Source of the DNA: a virus
IMG/VR virus record: IMGVR_UViG_3300032116_000230
Location: 1 to 58,166 of that record
DNA length: 58,166 bases
Direction: 5' to 3' (one strand)
Below the pieces are notes generated by a model that was not told the origin of the DNA, searched no databases, and worked only from the letters and a program-made list of their open reading frames with translations. Below are positions 38,816 through 48,068 of the stretch, piece by piece. The stretch's first letter is position 1; each line of letters starts with the position of its first letter. Made by a program: the position numbers and the translations under genes.

Positions 38816-39924
38816 TGCTGAATTTTCCAAATATTAAAAGAGTTATATTCATTACTGACACTCATTTAGGAGTTAGGAATAATTCTAATGACTGGATTCA
38901 GATTCATGAAGACTATTTCAAGAATTGGTTTATTCCTTTATGTAAGAAGATTTATAGACCCGGCGATTGTTTAGTACATCTTGGTGATGTATATGATTCC
39001 AGACAATCTCTTAATTTGAAAGTTCTAAATCTTGGAATAGAAATATTCGAACAGCTATCTGACATTTTCAAGGATGGAATATTCATCATTTGTGGTAATC
39101 ATGATATATTTGGACGCAGTACTAATGAAGTTAATTCGTTGAAATCTCTCAAATGGATACCAAGAGTAAAAATTTTCGAGGAGCCAGAAACAATTCAGTT
39201 CGGACCAAAGAAGATTTTTCTAATGCCTTGGAGAAAGGACCATGAAGCAGAAAGAGAAGTTCTGTCATCTGTTGATGAGCATGATTACATGTTTTGCCAC
39301 ACAGATCTAAAAGGCCTGATGTTTAACAAATTTGTTAGAATTGAGGAGGGATTGAATTATGATGACATGAATAAATTTGAAAGAGTTTATTCAGGTCACA
39401 TCCACTATTCTCAGAATTTTGGAAAAATGCGAATGCTTGGATCTCCGTATCAATTGACCAGATCCGATACGGACAACCCTAAAGGAATTACAGTTTTAGA
39501 TTTAGAAACTGGTTCGGAAGAATACTACGATAACGATTATTCACCAAGATTCGTAAGGCTCACTTTTGAGAAAGTCTTAAACTCTACACCTGCAGAGTTA
39601 AGTCCTATTTTCAGAAACAATTTCATCGATATTTTAGTAGATCCAGAGATTGCAGTTAAAGCCCCTCTTGGACTATTAACTGATTATATCGATTCGCCTT
39701 TGAAAATATCATTCACTCCCATAACATCTCCAGACCAAAATATTGTCGATGAAGGATTTCATGATTTGGAAGGAAAGAATTTTTCCATTTTGGAATTAAC
39801 AAAGCTATATCTGGAAAAATGTAATTACGAGGACGAAAAAAGTAGTAAAATATACAACGCTATAGAAAAATTGCTACAGAAAGTTGCAGTAAAAAATGAA
39901 ATAGATGAAGATCAAGAAGATTGA
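38815..39924 (+). CDS. Recombination nuclease subunit gp47 (SbcD/Mre11-like)
   Basis: 369 residues. Metallophosphoesterase motifs are clear: ITDTHLG (D15, H17), HLGDVYD, CGNHD, and SGHIHYSQ. Length is close to T4 gp47 (339 aa). Together with gp46 it resects double-strand ends to make single strands for UvsX. Its 3' end overlaps the gp46 start by 20 bases, so the two subunits are translationally coupled. Confidence 0.92.
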   Translation: MLNFPNIKRVIFITDTHLGVRNNSNDWIQIHEDYFKNWFIPLCKKIYRPGDCLVHLGDVYDSRQSLNLKVLNLGIEIFEQLSDIFKDGIFIICGNHDIFGRSTNEVNSLKSLKWIPRVKIFEEPETIQFGPKKIFLMPWRKDHEAEREVLSSVDEHDYMFCHTDLKGLMFNKFVRIEEGLNYDDMNKFERVYSGHIHYSQNFGKMRMLGSPYQLTRSDTDNPKGITVLDLETGSEEYYDNDYSPRFVRLTFEKVLNSTPAELSPIFRNNFIDILVDPEIAVKAPLGLLTDYIDSPLKISFTPITSPDQNIVDEGFHDLEGKNFSILELTKLYLEKCNYEDEKSSKIYNAIEKLLQKVAVKNEIDEDQED

Positions 39925-41572
39925 GTGGAAAAACGTTGCTTCTTACGGGAATAAAATTCAAAAACTTGAATTTCCAGAAAAAACTGGTCTGATACAAGTT
40001 TTTGGAGAAAATGGTGTGGGAAAATCGACAATTTCTGATGTCATAACTTTTGGTCTGTATGGAAAACTCGAAGGAAAAAAACTAAAAGACATTCCTAATA
40101 GATCCAACGGCAATGCCTGGATGAAAATATCATTCGAGGAGGATGGTAAATTCTACGAGGTTGAAAGAGGTCTTGATCCATCACTATTTCAATTATCGAT
40201 TCAAGGTGAAGTTTATGACAGGGCAGGTCAGAAAAATGTACAGGACTTTCTTTCTGATGACATATTGAAAATACCATATTACGTTTTCAATAATACAATA
40301 TCCCTGTCTATTAACGACTTCAAAAGCTTTTTAAAGATGAGCAGCGCAGATAAAAAGCTCATAATAGATAAGATTTTTGGTTTCTATATTTTAAATGAAA
40401 TGCGTGACATTTTGAAAGAAGAAACAAAGAATATAAAGTCATCTATTGATAGACTTTCTGGTGAAATCCAAGCAACAGGAAAATCCATCTTCAACTCTCA
40501 AAAAGAACTTGAAGATCTTCAGAAAAGATTAGTAGAAAATGCAGGAGGTGAAATTGACAAAACTCAGGAACAGCTTGATGATTACACAGATCTGCTTAAA
40601 ATTCACACAGAAAAGCTTAAGTCTTTCAAAACACAAGAAAATGACATAAGTAGAACTGTTTCCAAAGCATACGAGACTTTGACTGATTCTATGAGTAAAA
40701 TCAAAGAATTAGATTCAAAAATGAACTTGTACAACAACGACAAGTGTCCAACCTGCTTATCAGATCTTTCAAGTGATTTTCATAAATCTCATTTTGACCT
40801 TCTTTCATCACAAAGACAGGATTTGTCTGATGGTTTGCAAGCTTTGAAGCAAAATTACAATGATGCTAAGAAATTGCAATCAGATTTACAAGATACCAAA
40901 AATGATCTTTTTAAGAAGGGAGGGAAAATAGAATTAGCTATCAAATCTTTGAAAGAAAAATTAAGGGATCTTAAAACTGCAAAAAATAATGATCAGGTAA
41001 ATTCTATTAAGAAGTTGTTGAACACTGCACAAGAAGAGCTTGGCACTTTCAATAAGGAAAAGTCTACTTGGGAAGAGAGACAAAATTGGATTAAAACCCT
41101 TGATGAAATCTTAAGTGAAAAAGGTGTAAAGCAACTGGCAATTAAGTCTATTTTACCATCACTTAACAATGAAATTCTTTCCACTCTTCTCTCTTTACAT
41201 TTACCATACAAGGTGGTTTTCAATGAGGAGTTCAATGCTCAAATATTCCACTTAGGTGAGGAGATATCTTGTCAAACTCTTTCTACAGGAGAAATGAAAA
41301 AAGTTGATTTTGCGGTCTTAGTTGCTATAATCAAGTTAATGAAAATAAGATTTTCTTCTGTTAACATTCTATTTCTTGATGAGATTTTCAGTTCTGTCGA
41401 TCCTGATGGGGTACATACGATTCTAACTACTTTGAGAAAACTTTGCGACGATTTACACATGAACATCTTCGTAATTAATCACGCACCAATGCCTACAGAA
41501 ATTTTCGATTACAAGATAGAGATTTCAAAAAAGAACAATTTCTCAGATCTTGTTTTTGAAAAGATAGGCTAA
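39905..41572 (+). CDS. Recombination nuclease subunit gp46 (SbcC/Rad50-like)
   Basis: 555 residues, like T4 gp46 (560 aa). Walker A is GENGVGKST (34-42). A central coiled coil is interrupted by a zinc hook, C281-PT-C284. The C-terminal half has the signature LSTGEMKKVDFA and Walker B ILFLDEIFSSVD. This is an ABC-ATPase that drives gp47 nuclease action at double-strand ends. It is the last gene of the replication block before the late structural genes. Confidence 0.92.
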   Translation: MKIKKIEWKNVASYGNKIQKLEFPEKTGLIQVFGENGVGKSTISDVITFGLYGKLEGKKLKDIPNRSNGNAWMKISFEEDGKFYEVERGLDPSLFQLSIQGEVYDRAGQKNVQDFLSDDILKIPYYVFNNTISLSINDFKSFLKMSSADKKLIIDKIFGFYILNEMRDILKEETKNIKSSIDRLSGEIQATGKSIFNSQKELEDLQKRLVENAGGEIDKTQEQLDDYTDLLKIHTEKLKSFKTQENDISRTVSKAYETLTDSMSKIKELDSKMNLYNNDKCPTCLSDLSSDFHKSHFDLLSSQRQDLSDGLQALKQNYNDAKKLQSDLQDTKNDLFKKGGKIELAIKSLKEKLRDLKTAKNNDQVNSIKKLLNTAQEELGTFNKEKSTWEERQNWIKTLDEILSEKGVKQLAIKSILPSLNNEILSTLLSLHLPYKVVFNEEFNAQIFHLGEEISCQTLSTGEMKKVDFAVLVAIIKLMKIRFSSVNILFLDEIFSSVDPDGVHTILTTLRKLCDDLHMNIFVINHAPMPTEIFDYKIEISKKNNFSDLVFEKIG

Positions 41573-41582
41573 AGTCTACATC

Positions 41583-41590
41583 GATATATA
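41583..41590 (+). promoter_or_regulatory. Late-promoter-like box GATATATA
   Basis: Lies 5 bases before the ATG at 41596 and 10 bases after gp46. It marks the switch from replication genes to virion genes. It sits inside a short inverted repeat (ATCGATATATAGATCGAT). Confidence 0.5.
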
Positions 41591-41595
41591 GATCG

Positions 41596-42009
41596 ATGGC
41601 CAATATCATTTATCCTGCGGGTACTAACACAATTAGAAATTTAGAACCAAGGTTTTATTACTTTCTTGTGGTAAAACCCGATTCTTTAGTTGATGATATT
41701 CCACAAAAAGAATATTTCGTTTATAGGTTTAAGGTTTCAATTGCTGCAAAAAAAGGAATAAATTCATTGAGAAAGTATTTTTCCCCAGTTCAACTTATCC
41801 AATGTAATCAAATGACTGATGTAGAATATGCAACAGGTGTATTTGATCATCCCGATTATATCAATCAAAATAAGCAGCCATTACAAATTAATTTAAGAGA
41901 AATTCCGATTTACTTCCAATCAAAAATCGGGGTTATTGATTTAGAAAAGGATCCTTACCAATATGGCAGTGTTCCAATAATAACTAATAATACCTCAGTA
42001 ATTAACTAA
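41596..42009 (+). CDS. Hypothetical virion-region protein
   Basis: 137 residues, predicted beta-rich, with no signal peptide or motif. It stands immediately before the gp15-like gene (1 base between stop and next ATG), so it is probably a neck or tail-terminator component. Identity not recognised. Confidence 0.6.
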   Translation: MANIIYPAGTNTIRNLEPRFYYFLVVKPDSLVDDIPQKEYFVYRFKVSIAAKKGINSLRKYFSPVQLIQCNQMTDVEYATGVFDHPDYINQNKQPLQINLREIPIYFQSKIGVIDLEKDPYQYGSVPIITNNTSVIN

Positions 42010-42010
42010 T

Positions 42011-42829
42011 ATGGATTTTTTAGAAAAATACAACACAGACGATGTTTTCTTTAGAGGTGTTATTTTAGGGCTTCTAAGTAAGATGAATGAGGTTATAACC
42101 TATACTCAAACTGGATCAGATCAAGTTAAAAGAACTATCTTCATTCCATTTTTCTATTCTATGGTAGGCGACGAACCATTTCTACAAGATTTTTATCTTT
42201 CTTATGAAGACTGCGATGGAAATCCTGCTTTTGCTGAGGGAAATTATGATGTCGTTCCAAGAGGAATATTAGAGCTTGGTACAATCAGATTAGATACATC
42301 TGCATCGACTACAAAATTTGTCCGTGGCTCGTACGTAAAAGAAGTACCAAAAGAATCAGGAAGTGAAATGGTGACTTATTCATCCTACATGAATCCTATT
42401 CCTTTAGCAATACAAGTTAATGCTAAAATCAAAGCAGATACAACTTTAGATGCTTTTAAAATACAGCAAAGTGTTCTTGAAATATTGTACAAGAGATTCG
42501 TTTACTACTTCAATTACAAGGGGTTTAGAATACCAGTTCAAGTTTCATTACAGGATTCTCCTCCAGATAAGCAACCTAATAATTTCCAAATGGGATACGG
42601 ATCACAAAGAGGTGAAGCTATAACACTTTCTTTCTCGATGGATCTAGAAACATATCTTCCACAGTTAGACCTTACTACTGAGAGATTCAGAGGTAATTTG
42701 ATGCAAGGTGGAATCAAACTAAATGTTGAATTAGGAAAGGCACCTGAAGATAATAGCACAATTATAGAAGGGCTTGGAGTTTACGACATTAGAAGGGATA
42801 TTACAGGATCTACCGGTGCTAATCCTTAA
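42011..42829 (+). CDS. Tail sheath stabiliser / tail terminator, gp15-like (tentative)
   Basis: 272 residues, exactly the length of T4 gp15. The opening pattern (FFRGVILGLLSKMNEVITY, then KRTIFIPFFYS) parallels gp15-type proteins, which start with a helix followed by an I-x-VP-x-x-Y strand. The order before gp14-like, gp16 and gp17 genes also fits. gp15 caps the tail and joins it to the neck. The assignment is based on position, length and a weak motif. Confidence 0.5.
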   Translation: MDFLEKYNTDDVFFRGVILGLLSKMNEVITYTQTGSDQVKRTIFIPFFYSMVGDEPFLQDFYLSYEDCDGNPAFAEGNYDVVPRGILELGTIRLDTSASTTKFVRGSYVKEVPKESGSEMVTYSSYMNPIPLAIQVNAKIKADTTLDAFKIQQSVLEILYKRFVYYFNYKGFRIPVQVSLQDSPPDKQPNNFQMGYGSQRGEAITLSFSMDLETYLPQLDLTTERFRGNLMQGGIKLNVELGKAPEDNSTIIEGLGVYDIRRDITGSTGANP

Positions 42830-43149
42830 GAATTTAACTGCTGATCCTCTTTCACTTCAGCTTCTTCCGCAGTGCTGACCGTTTTATTATCAGATTCTAT
42901 AACTTGTGTGTCTTTTGATTTCCTGTACCCAAGTAAAGCAGTTCCTATACTCACAAAAATTATTGATTGTACTAAAATGTCGACATTTTGATTAATGAAC
43001 ATTTTATCGATACATCCTAAGAAAAAACAAAATCCTCCTATAAATACAATGTAAAGACCAGCGGTGCCACTTCCTGAGGTTTTTCCGTCCGAATTTGAAG
43101 TTAATTGTGAGAAACTAAATTTCTCCATTGCAGCTCTTAATTTTCTCAT
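42826..43149 (-). CDS. Small two-helix membrane protein
   Basis: 107 residues with two hydrophobic segments (about 32-48, AGLYIVFIGGFCFFLGC, and 59-75, VQSIIFVSIGTALLGY), then an acidic soluble tail. Topology and size would suit a holin or other envelope protein, but no diagnostic motif exists. It is an opposite-strand insertion in the structural block, overlapping the gp15-like stop by 4 bases. An alternative start at the internal Met8 gives MEKFSFSQL. Confidence 0.6.
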   Translation of the reverse strand: MRKLRAAMEKFSFSQLTSNSDGKTSGSGTAGLYIVFIGGFCFFLGCIDKMFINQNVDILVQSIIFVSIGTALLGYRKSKDTQVIESDNKTVSTAEEAEVKEDQQLNS

Positions 43150-43161
43150 AACTCTTTTACC

Positions 43162-43170
43162 GATATATAT
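43162..43170. promoter_or_regulatory. Palindromic late-promoter-like box, divergent
   Basis: GATATATAT on the plus strand reads ATATATATC on the minus strand. It lies between the divergent starts at 43149 (minus) and 43190 (plus) and may serve both directions. Confidence 0.45.
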
Positions 43171-43189
43171 TACAAATGAAAAGACAAAA

Positions 43190-45382
43190 ATGCCAGAGGT
43201 AGTAATAGAATTTACCGCTATTGGAAATTATAGAATAATTTCTTGGTCAGATCCCTTTAAAAATGTACAATCTTTTAATGGGTGGATCATTGATACAAGC
43301 GGAGAAAATCCCCCAAGCATTTTTCTGTTTTTAGAATTTAGATGGAGTATAAATGGATCAAATTGGTCTCTTTGGAGTGAACTAACCGAGGCTGCTGTTC
43401 AAGCATTGCCAATATCTCCTGCTGTTCCCTTTTATCTAGAAGTTAGAATGACAGCCTCTTCAGATGAAAATGCGAGTCCTTATTATCCTCCAGGAACAAC
43501 TTTAAGTCCTGCAATAATATTAAATGATTTTGAATTGGACTTAACTTATGCTACTGTAGATCCTAGAGATTTAATGGTAACGCCTACTCCGCTTTGTGGA
43601 AAAGAGCTAACTAATTATCCAATTGTTTTTTCAGATTGTGATTTCACTTTTAGACCATATGATATAAATCGAGCGATCAATCTATATCAAGATTTAAGTA
43701 AGGTTGTAAATAATGTTTTCGGTCACGAAGTGGTTTATTATTCTGTTCAACCACAGGGAAGAGGCAAAGATGTTGTTCTCAAAGAGTATACGCTATATGA
43801 TGTTGTTGATGAGAAGTGTGTTAAGGTTATGGTTCCTAATAACCAATTTCCTGATGCTGCTATCAATTTTGAAACGTGGGGATTAAACTTCCAACAACCT
43901 TTTGAAATCCATATAGATAGAAAATATTTCGAAGGAATATTCGGAAAAGGATCTCAGCCAAGGAAAAGAGATATAATTTATTTCCCACGAACAAATAGAA
44001 TTTATAGGATAGATTCTATGTACGTTTTTAGAGATATAAATAACTATCCGGTATATTTCAAAGTTCAACTGGTTAAGTACGAAATCCAAAAAAACACAAC
44101 ATTCTTGGATCCCACAGCAGAATCTGGCTTACATGATTACACTGTAAACACACAAGAACTTTTTGGAACTGATATCCAAGATCAAGAAACTGAAATTACT
44201 AAACCACAACAATATGCAGTAACTTCACAAAGGAGATTAGACGATCCAATAAGATCTTATATTAATAAGAACCTCCCAATTATAGAATACGATTTAAATA
44301 ACAACTGGACAATAGTTTTCAATACTTATTATGATCTAAATTCTATTTTTATCGATGATCCTAACACAATAGATCCAGTTTCTCCTGCATCTGGTTGGAC
44401 TGACGAAGAAAGAGATGCTGTTAGATGGAAGGCAGATCCAATTTTAACTGCTAATGAGGAGAGGAGTTTTCTTTGCTGGTTTAGATCAAGAAACTACATT
44501 GATAAGAGTAAATTAGTTTTCAGACCATCTCCTAAATACCCTATTAATATTGATAATATTGGATCTGGCGAGATAACATATACAACTTATCCTATACCTC
44601 ACGGATTTCATGTTAGACCCAATCCTAATGGATTCGTTTCTATCCTGGCTGATGGTATAAGATCAGGAGGTTTTGAGATTTTGGAAATTATAGATCAATT
44701 CAGATTCAAAGTGAAGGATTCAGGAGCTTCAGCACCTGTGTCAACCTCGGGATGGAAAGCACAAAGAGCTCAATCTAGAATATTGTTCGATGGTTACTAT
44801 AATGGTCAAGGGTTATACATAGATTTCATTTGGAGTGGATCAAATGCTGAATCGAGTCCACAATCCGGCAACTATTTGCAAACTGGTAGTTTTAGAGTGA
44901 AAATAAATAATTTAGAAATTCTTTCACCTTTTGGAGCAGGAATTCAAAGCACAATAGGTCAATTCATTCCAACTGAAGATGATTGGTATGGATTCGTTTT
45001 TAATTTTTCTAATGTATTCAGACAATATTCATTAAAGGTTTGGAGACTCACTTACAACCCAGATAATCCTTTAGCACAAACATCTGATTTGAGCCTAATT
45101 CATTCTTTGGATGGCGTTACAACTCAAGCATATACGTTTAACATACCACCAGTTATAGAGACAGATTTTGATAGCCCTTTTTACGGAACAAATAACTACG
45201 CATATAAGACTAGATCTTGTCCTTTATGGGTAACCAATTTTAGGTTCTTTAAATATATGGTAGAGGAAGAAAAACAATCTGCTATCCTGAACCAAAATAT
45301 CATAGATGATGCACAATTAGCCATCATAATTGATAATGCTAAACCAATTCTGAAACTTCCACGTGTCGCTAGAAATAGATAA
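43190..45382 (+). CDS. Neck protein, gp14-like core with C-terminal lectin-like extension
   Basis: 730 residues from the ATG at 43190 (MPEVVIEF). Longer in-frame starts overlap the divergent gene. A central region (about 180-330, with IHIDRKYFEGIFG and DIIYFPRTNRIYRIDSMYV) resembles T4 gp14, whose strands carry a GDLIYFP-type motif. The C-terminal half, from about 400, looks like a ConA/LamG-type jelly roll (FNTYYDLNSIF, then YGFVFNFSNVFRQYSLKVW). T4 gp14 is only 256 aa, so this would be a neck protein with an added surface domain. Confidence 0.55.
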   Translation: MPEVVIEFTAIGNYRIISWSDPFKNVQSFNGWIIDTSGENPPSIFLFLEFRWSINGSNWSLWSELTEAAVQALPISPAVPFYLEVRMTASSDENASPYYPPGTTLSPAIILNDFELDLTYATVDPRDLMVTPTPLCGKELTNYPIVFSDCDFTFRPYDINRAINLYQDLSKVVNNVFGHEVVYYSVQPQGRGKDVVLKEYTLYDVVDEKCVKVMVPNNQFPDAAINFETWGLNFQQPFEIHIDRKYFEGIFGKGSQPRKRDIIYFPRTNRIYRIDSMYVFRDINNYPVYFKVQLVKYEIQKNTTFLDPTAESGLHDYTVNTQELFGTDIQDQETEITKPQQYAVTSQRRLDDPIRSYINKNLPIIEYDLNNNWTIVFNTYYDLNSIFIDDPNTIDPVSPASGWTDEERDAVRWKADPILTANEERSFLCWFRSRNYIDKSKLVFRPSPKYPINIDNIGSGEITYTTYPIPHGFHVRPNPNGFVSILADGIRSGGFEILEIIDQFRFKVKDSGASAPVSTSGWKAQRAQSRILFDGYYNGQGLYIDFIWSGSNAESSPQSGNYLQTGSFRVKINNLEILSPFGAGIQSTIGQFIPTEDDWYGFVFNFSNVFRQYSLKVWRLTYNPDNPLAQTSDLSLIHSLDGVTTQAYTFNIPPVIETDFDSPFYGTNNYAYKTRSCPLWVTNFRFFKYMVEEEKQSAILNQNIIDDAQLAIIIDNAKPILKLPRVARNR

Positions 45383-45405
45383 TTAGATATAATACTCAAA
45401 AGTAA

Positions 45406-46173
45406 ATGCCAAGAAGAAAACCAAAAAAGCCTAATTTATCTAAAGAGCAAGAGCTTAACCTTAAAGAACAGCTTGATGGAATCATTTTGGCTGATGAAAT
45501 GTTGTCTGGATTAACCGCTCCAGATATTCCTCCAATGAGACCTCAACGAACTATCGATGTTGATAACATCAAAAATGATGTTGAATCGGAGGCTAGGGCT
45601 ATTCTGGATTCCCTTTCTAAGTTCTATCATGATATGGAAAGTCTTCCAGAAGACAACTATTTAAAGCACAAACAGAAGATTGACGCTTTAAGTATTTCCA
45701 CTATGGCATTTCAGATCAGAACTGCTCAACACGCTATTTCTAAACTCATAGAAGAGATTGATTCAGGAAGAATAGAGCCAAGACTTTTTGAAGTTTTAGC
45801 CCAATTGCAAAATCAAATAATGCAGATGCCTAAAAATTTTGCTACTTACATGTCCCAGATGGAGAAGAACTACAAAGAATTAAGAAAGGAATCTGAGGAC
45901 ATCAAAAAACAATCAGAAATCCAATTTGATAAGGACGGTAATTTAATAGACTCTCCAGAAAATATGGATGCTTTGAAAGTGAGAGGAACTAAATCCTTGA
46001 TGGAAAACTTACAAACCTTGATGAAAGGTGGAAGCAAAATAAAGGATGCGGAAATAATAGAGCCAGAAGACGAATTAATAAATCCAAGAACAAAAGATGG
46101 TGGCACTGCAGATTTCATAGGAGGTTCTGATAACGATGAGGACTTTGAAATCGAGGACGAAATCTTTGATTAA
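45406..46173 (+). CDS. Small terminase subunit, gp16-like
   Basis: 255 residues, helical with coiled-coil character (about 95-190), a basic start (MPRRKPKKPNLSKEQ) and an acidic tail. It lies 8 bases before the large terminase gene. Size and composition fit a T4 gp16-like ring-forming DNA-recognition subunit (164 aa in T4), with longer ends. Identification relies on position and helical pattern. Confidence 0.7.
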   Translation: MPRRKPKKPNLSKEQELNLKEQLDGIILADEMLSGLTAPDIPPMRPQRTIDVDNIKNDVESEARAILDSLSKFYHDMESLPEDNYLKHKQKIDALSISTMAFQIRTAQHAISKLIEEIDSGRIEPRLFEVLAQLQNQIMQMPKNFATYMSQMEKNYKELRKESEDIKKQSEIQFDKDGNLIDSPENMDALKVRGTKSLMENLQTLMKGGSKIKDAEIIEPEDELINPRTKDGGTADFIGGSDNDEDFEIEDEIFD

Positions 46174-46181
46174 TTTTTTTT

Positions 46182-47990
46182 ATGTCAGAAAACAAGGAAG
46201 ATAAATCCGGTAATTTTTGGTCAACAGCTAAAATAGAAAAACTACTTTTTGAGGCTGAAGAAAATGGAATTGACTATAAAGAGGTTGATAACCCTTTTCA
46301 TGAAAACGAACCAGAGCTAAGAAGGGGCAATGTACTTTTTGAATACACAGACTGGGAATTAGAAGAAATAAAGAAATGTGCATCTAATGTTGTGTACTTT
46401 GCAAACAACTATTGTAAAGTGATGACTGATGATGGTATCAGGCAAATTGAATTAAGAGATTATCAGATCCAAATTCTGAATCAATATCAACATCACAGAA
46501 AAAATGTATTCGTTTCCCCTAGGCAATCAGGAAAGACTATAACATCCTCTATATTCCTCTTATGGTACTTGCTATTCAATTTTGAGAAAAATGCCATGAT
46601 AATGGCAAACATCGGTGATACAGCTGCAGAATTGATGGATAAGATTAAAGTTATCCTTAAAGGATTACCTTTCTTTTTGAAACCTGGTATATTGGTTTAC
46701 AACGTAATGACTATGAAGTTTGATAATGGTTGCAGAATAATGGCAAAAACAACCACTAAAACATCTTCCATCGGTTATACCATTCACATGCTCTACATGG
46801 ATGAGTTTGCACACATCAACCCAAACTTCATAAACCAATTCTTCAAATCCGTATACCCAACTATTTCATCTTCACAAATTTCAAGAGTAATCATAACATC
46901 CACACCGAATGGGATGAATAAATTTTGGGAAATTTATAAAGGTGCAATTGAAAAGGAAAACGATTTTAATCCGATAAGAGTAGAATGGTGGCAAATACCT
47001 GGAAGAGATGACGAATGGAAGAAAAGAGAAATAGCTGCACTAGGATCAGAAGAAGATTTCAATCAAGAGTATGGATGTCAATTCTTATCGTCATCTAGAC
47101 TTCTCCTTGATTCCCAAAGCCTCAAAAGACTCAAAATCAACGAGCAGGATTTTATACACCATGATCTATTCCCATTTGAAAATAGTCACGTAGATTATTC
47201 TAACCTTATTTGGCATCCCAAATTTGATCCAACGTCCATATTTGAAAAGGAAGGACAGAAATTTTATCTTTCGATTGATACTGCAGGTGGAGGTGGAGGT
47301 GACTATTCGGTAGTAAACATTTTCAAAGTTGCCCCAATGCCATCTAACATCATAAAATCTAAGAAATTTTATGAGGACGAAAGTGACTTTTTCTGTCTAT
47401 TACAGGTTGGAATTTTTAGATCAAATCTTATCCAGATAGATGAATTGAAGGTGTTTTTAGAGATACTGGTAACACAAATTCTAGGAGTGGACAACACTAG
47501 AATCGTAATTGAGATTGATTATAAGGGAGAGATTCTAATGGACAAGCTTTTAGATTCGGAAGAGTTTTATGAAGAAATGTTCGTTTATACAAGGCACTCA
47601 GAAGCATCTACTAGATTAAAGCCAGGAGTTAAGCTCACATCTAAGAACAAAGAAAAATACTGTTACGATCTCAAAATACATGTAAAAAACAGTAAAATAA
47701 TTCCGTCAGAAAAAAACACAGTACACGAATTAGCTAATTTTGGAATGAACCAGGGAGGAAGTTTTACTAGCCAAATTGGTAAGGATGATATTGCAATGAC
47801 TTTGGTTGATATAAACTGTATCTTTGAAACTGGTGATTTTCAGGACACAGTAACTGACCTTTATGATGGTTTAAACGAGAAATTTAAAAAGTCTATAGAA
47901 GAAAAATTAAAAGAGAATACTGAAGCTTCCTCTGCAAAAGGAGGGGAAATGTCCAATTATACTTTCTTGAATGGTCTCCTTGATTCTTAA
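46182..47990 (+). CDS. Large terminase subunit, gp17-like
   Basis: 602 residues (T4 gp17 is 610). ATPase: Walker A SPRQSGKT (112-119) and Walker B MLYMDE (D207, E208), then coupling motif IITSTPNG. RNase H-like nuclease: first acidic residue D366 in LSIDTAGGGGGD, a central VIEIDYKG, and a C-terminal GKDDIAMTLVD. It pumps DNA into proheads and cuts concatemers. Confidence 0.95.
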   Translation: MSENKEDKSGNFWSTAKIEKLLFEAEENGIDYKEVDNPFHENEPELRRGNVLFEYTDWELEEIKKCASNVVYFANNYCKVMTDDGIRQIELRDYQIQILNQYQHHRKNVFVSPRQSGKTITSSIFLLWYLLFNFEKNAMIMANIGDTAAELMDKIKVILKGLPFFLKPGILVYNVMTMKFDNGCRIMAKTTTKTSSIGYTIHMLYMDEFAHINPNFINQFFKSVYPTISSSQISRVIITSTPNGMNKFWEIYKGAIEKENDFNPIRVEWWQIPGRDDEWKKREIAALGSEEDFNQEYGCQFLSSSRLLLDSQSLKRLKINEQDFIHHDLFPFENSHVDYSNLIWHPKFDPTSIFEKEGQKFYLSIDTAGGGGGDYSVVNIFKVAPMPSNIIKSKKFYEDESDFFCLLQVGIFRSNLIQIDELKVFLEILVTQILGVDNTRIVIEIDYKGEILMDKLLDSEEFYEEMFVYTRHSEASTRLKPGVKLTSKNKEKYCYDLKIHVKNSKIIPSEKNTVHELANFGMNQGGSFTSQIGKDDIAMTLVDINCIFETGDFQDTVTDLYDGLNEKFKKSIEEKLKENTEASSAKGGEMSNYTFLNGLLDS

Positions 47991-47999
47991 CTGGAGAAT

Positions 48000-48007
48000 G
48001 ATATATA
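48000..48007 (+). promoter_or_regulatory. Late-promoter-like box GATATATA (distal, sheath gene)
   Basis: The first of two boxes before the sheath gene. A hairpin AAGAAGT/ACTTCTT (48016-48022 with 48035-48041) begins about where the transcript would start. Confidence 0.5.
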
Positions 48008-48042
48008 GATAGAAAAAGAAGTCCTAACGGATGAACTTCTTC

Positions 48043-48050
48043 GATATATA
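48043..48050 (+). promoter_or_regulatory. Late-promoter-like box GATATATA (proximal, sheath gene)
   Basis: The second box, 18 bases before the sheath ATG. Tandem late promoters would fit the high demand for sheath protein. Confidence 0.5.
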
Positions 48051-48068
48051 CAAAAATAATATTTAAAG

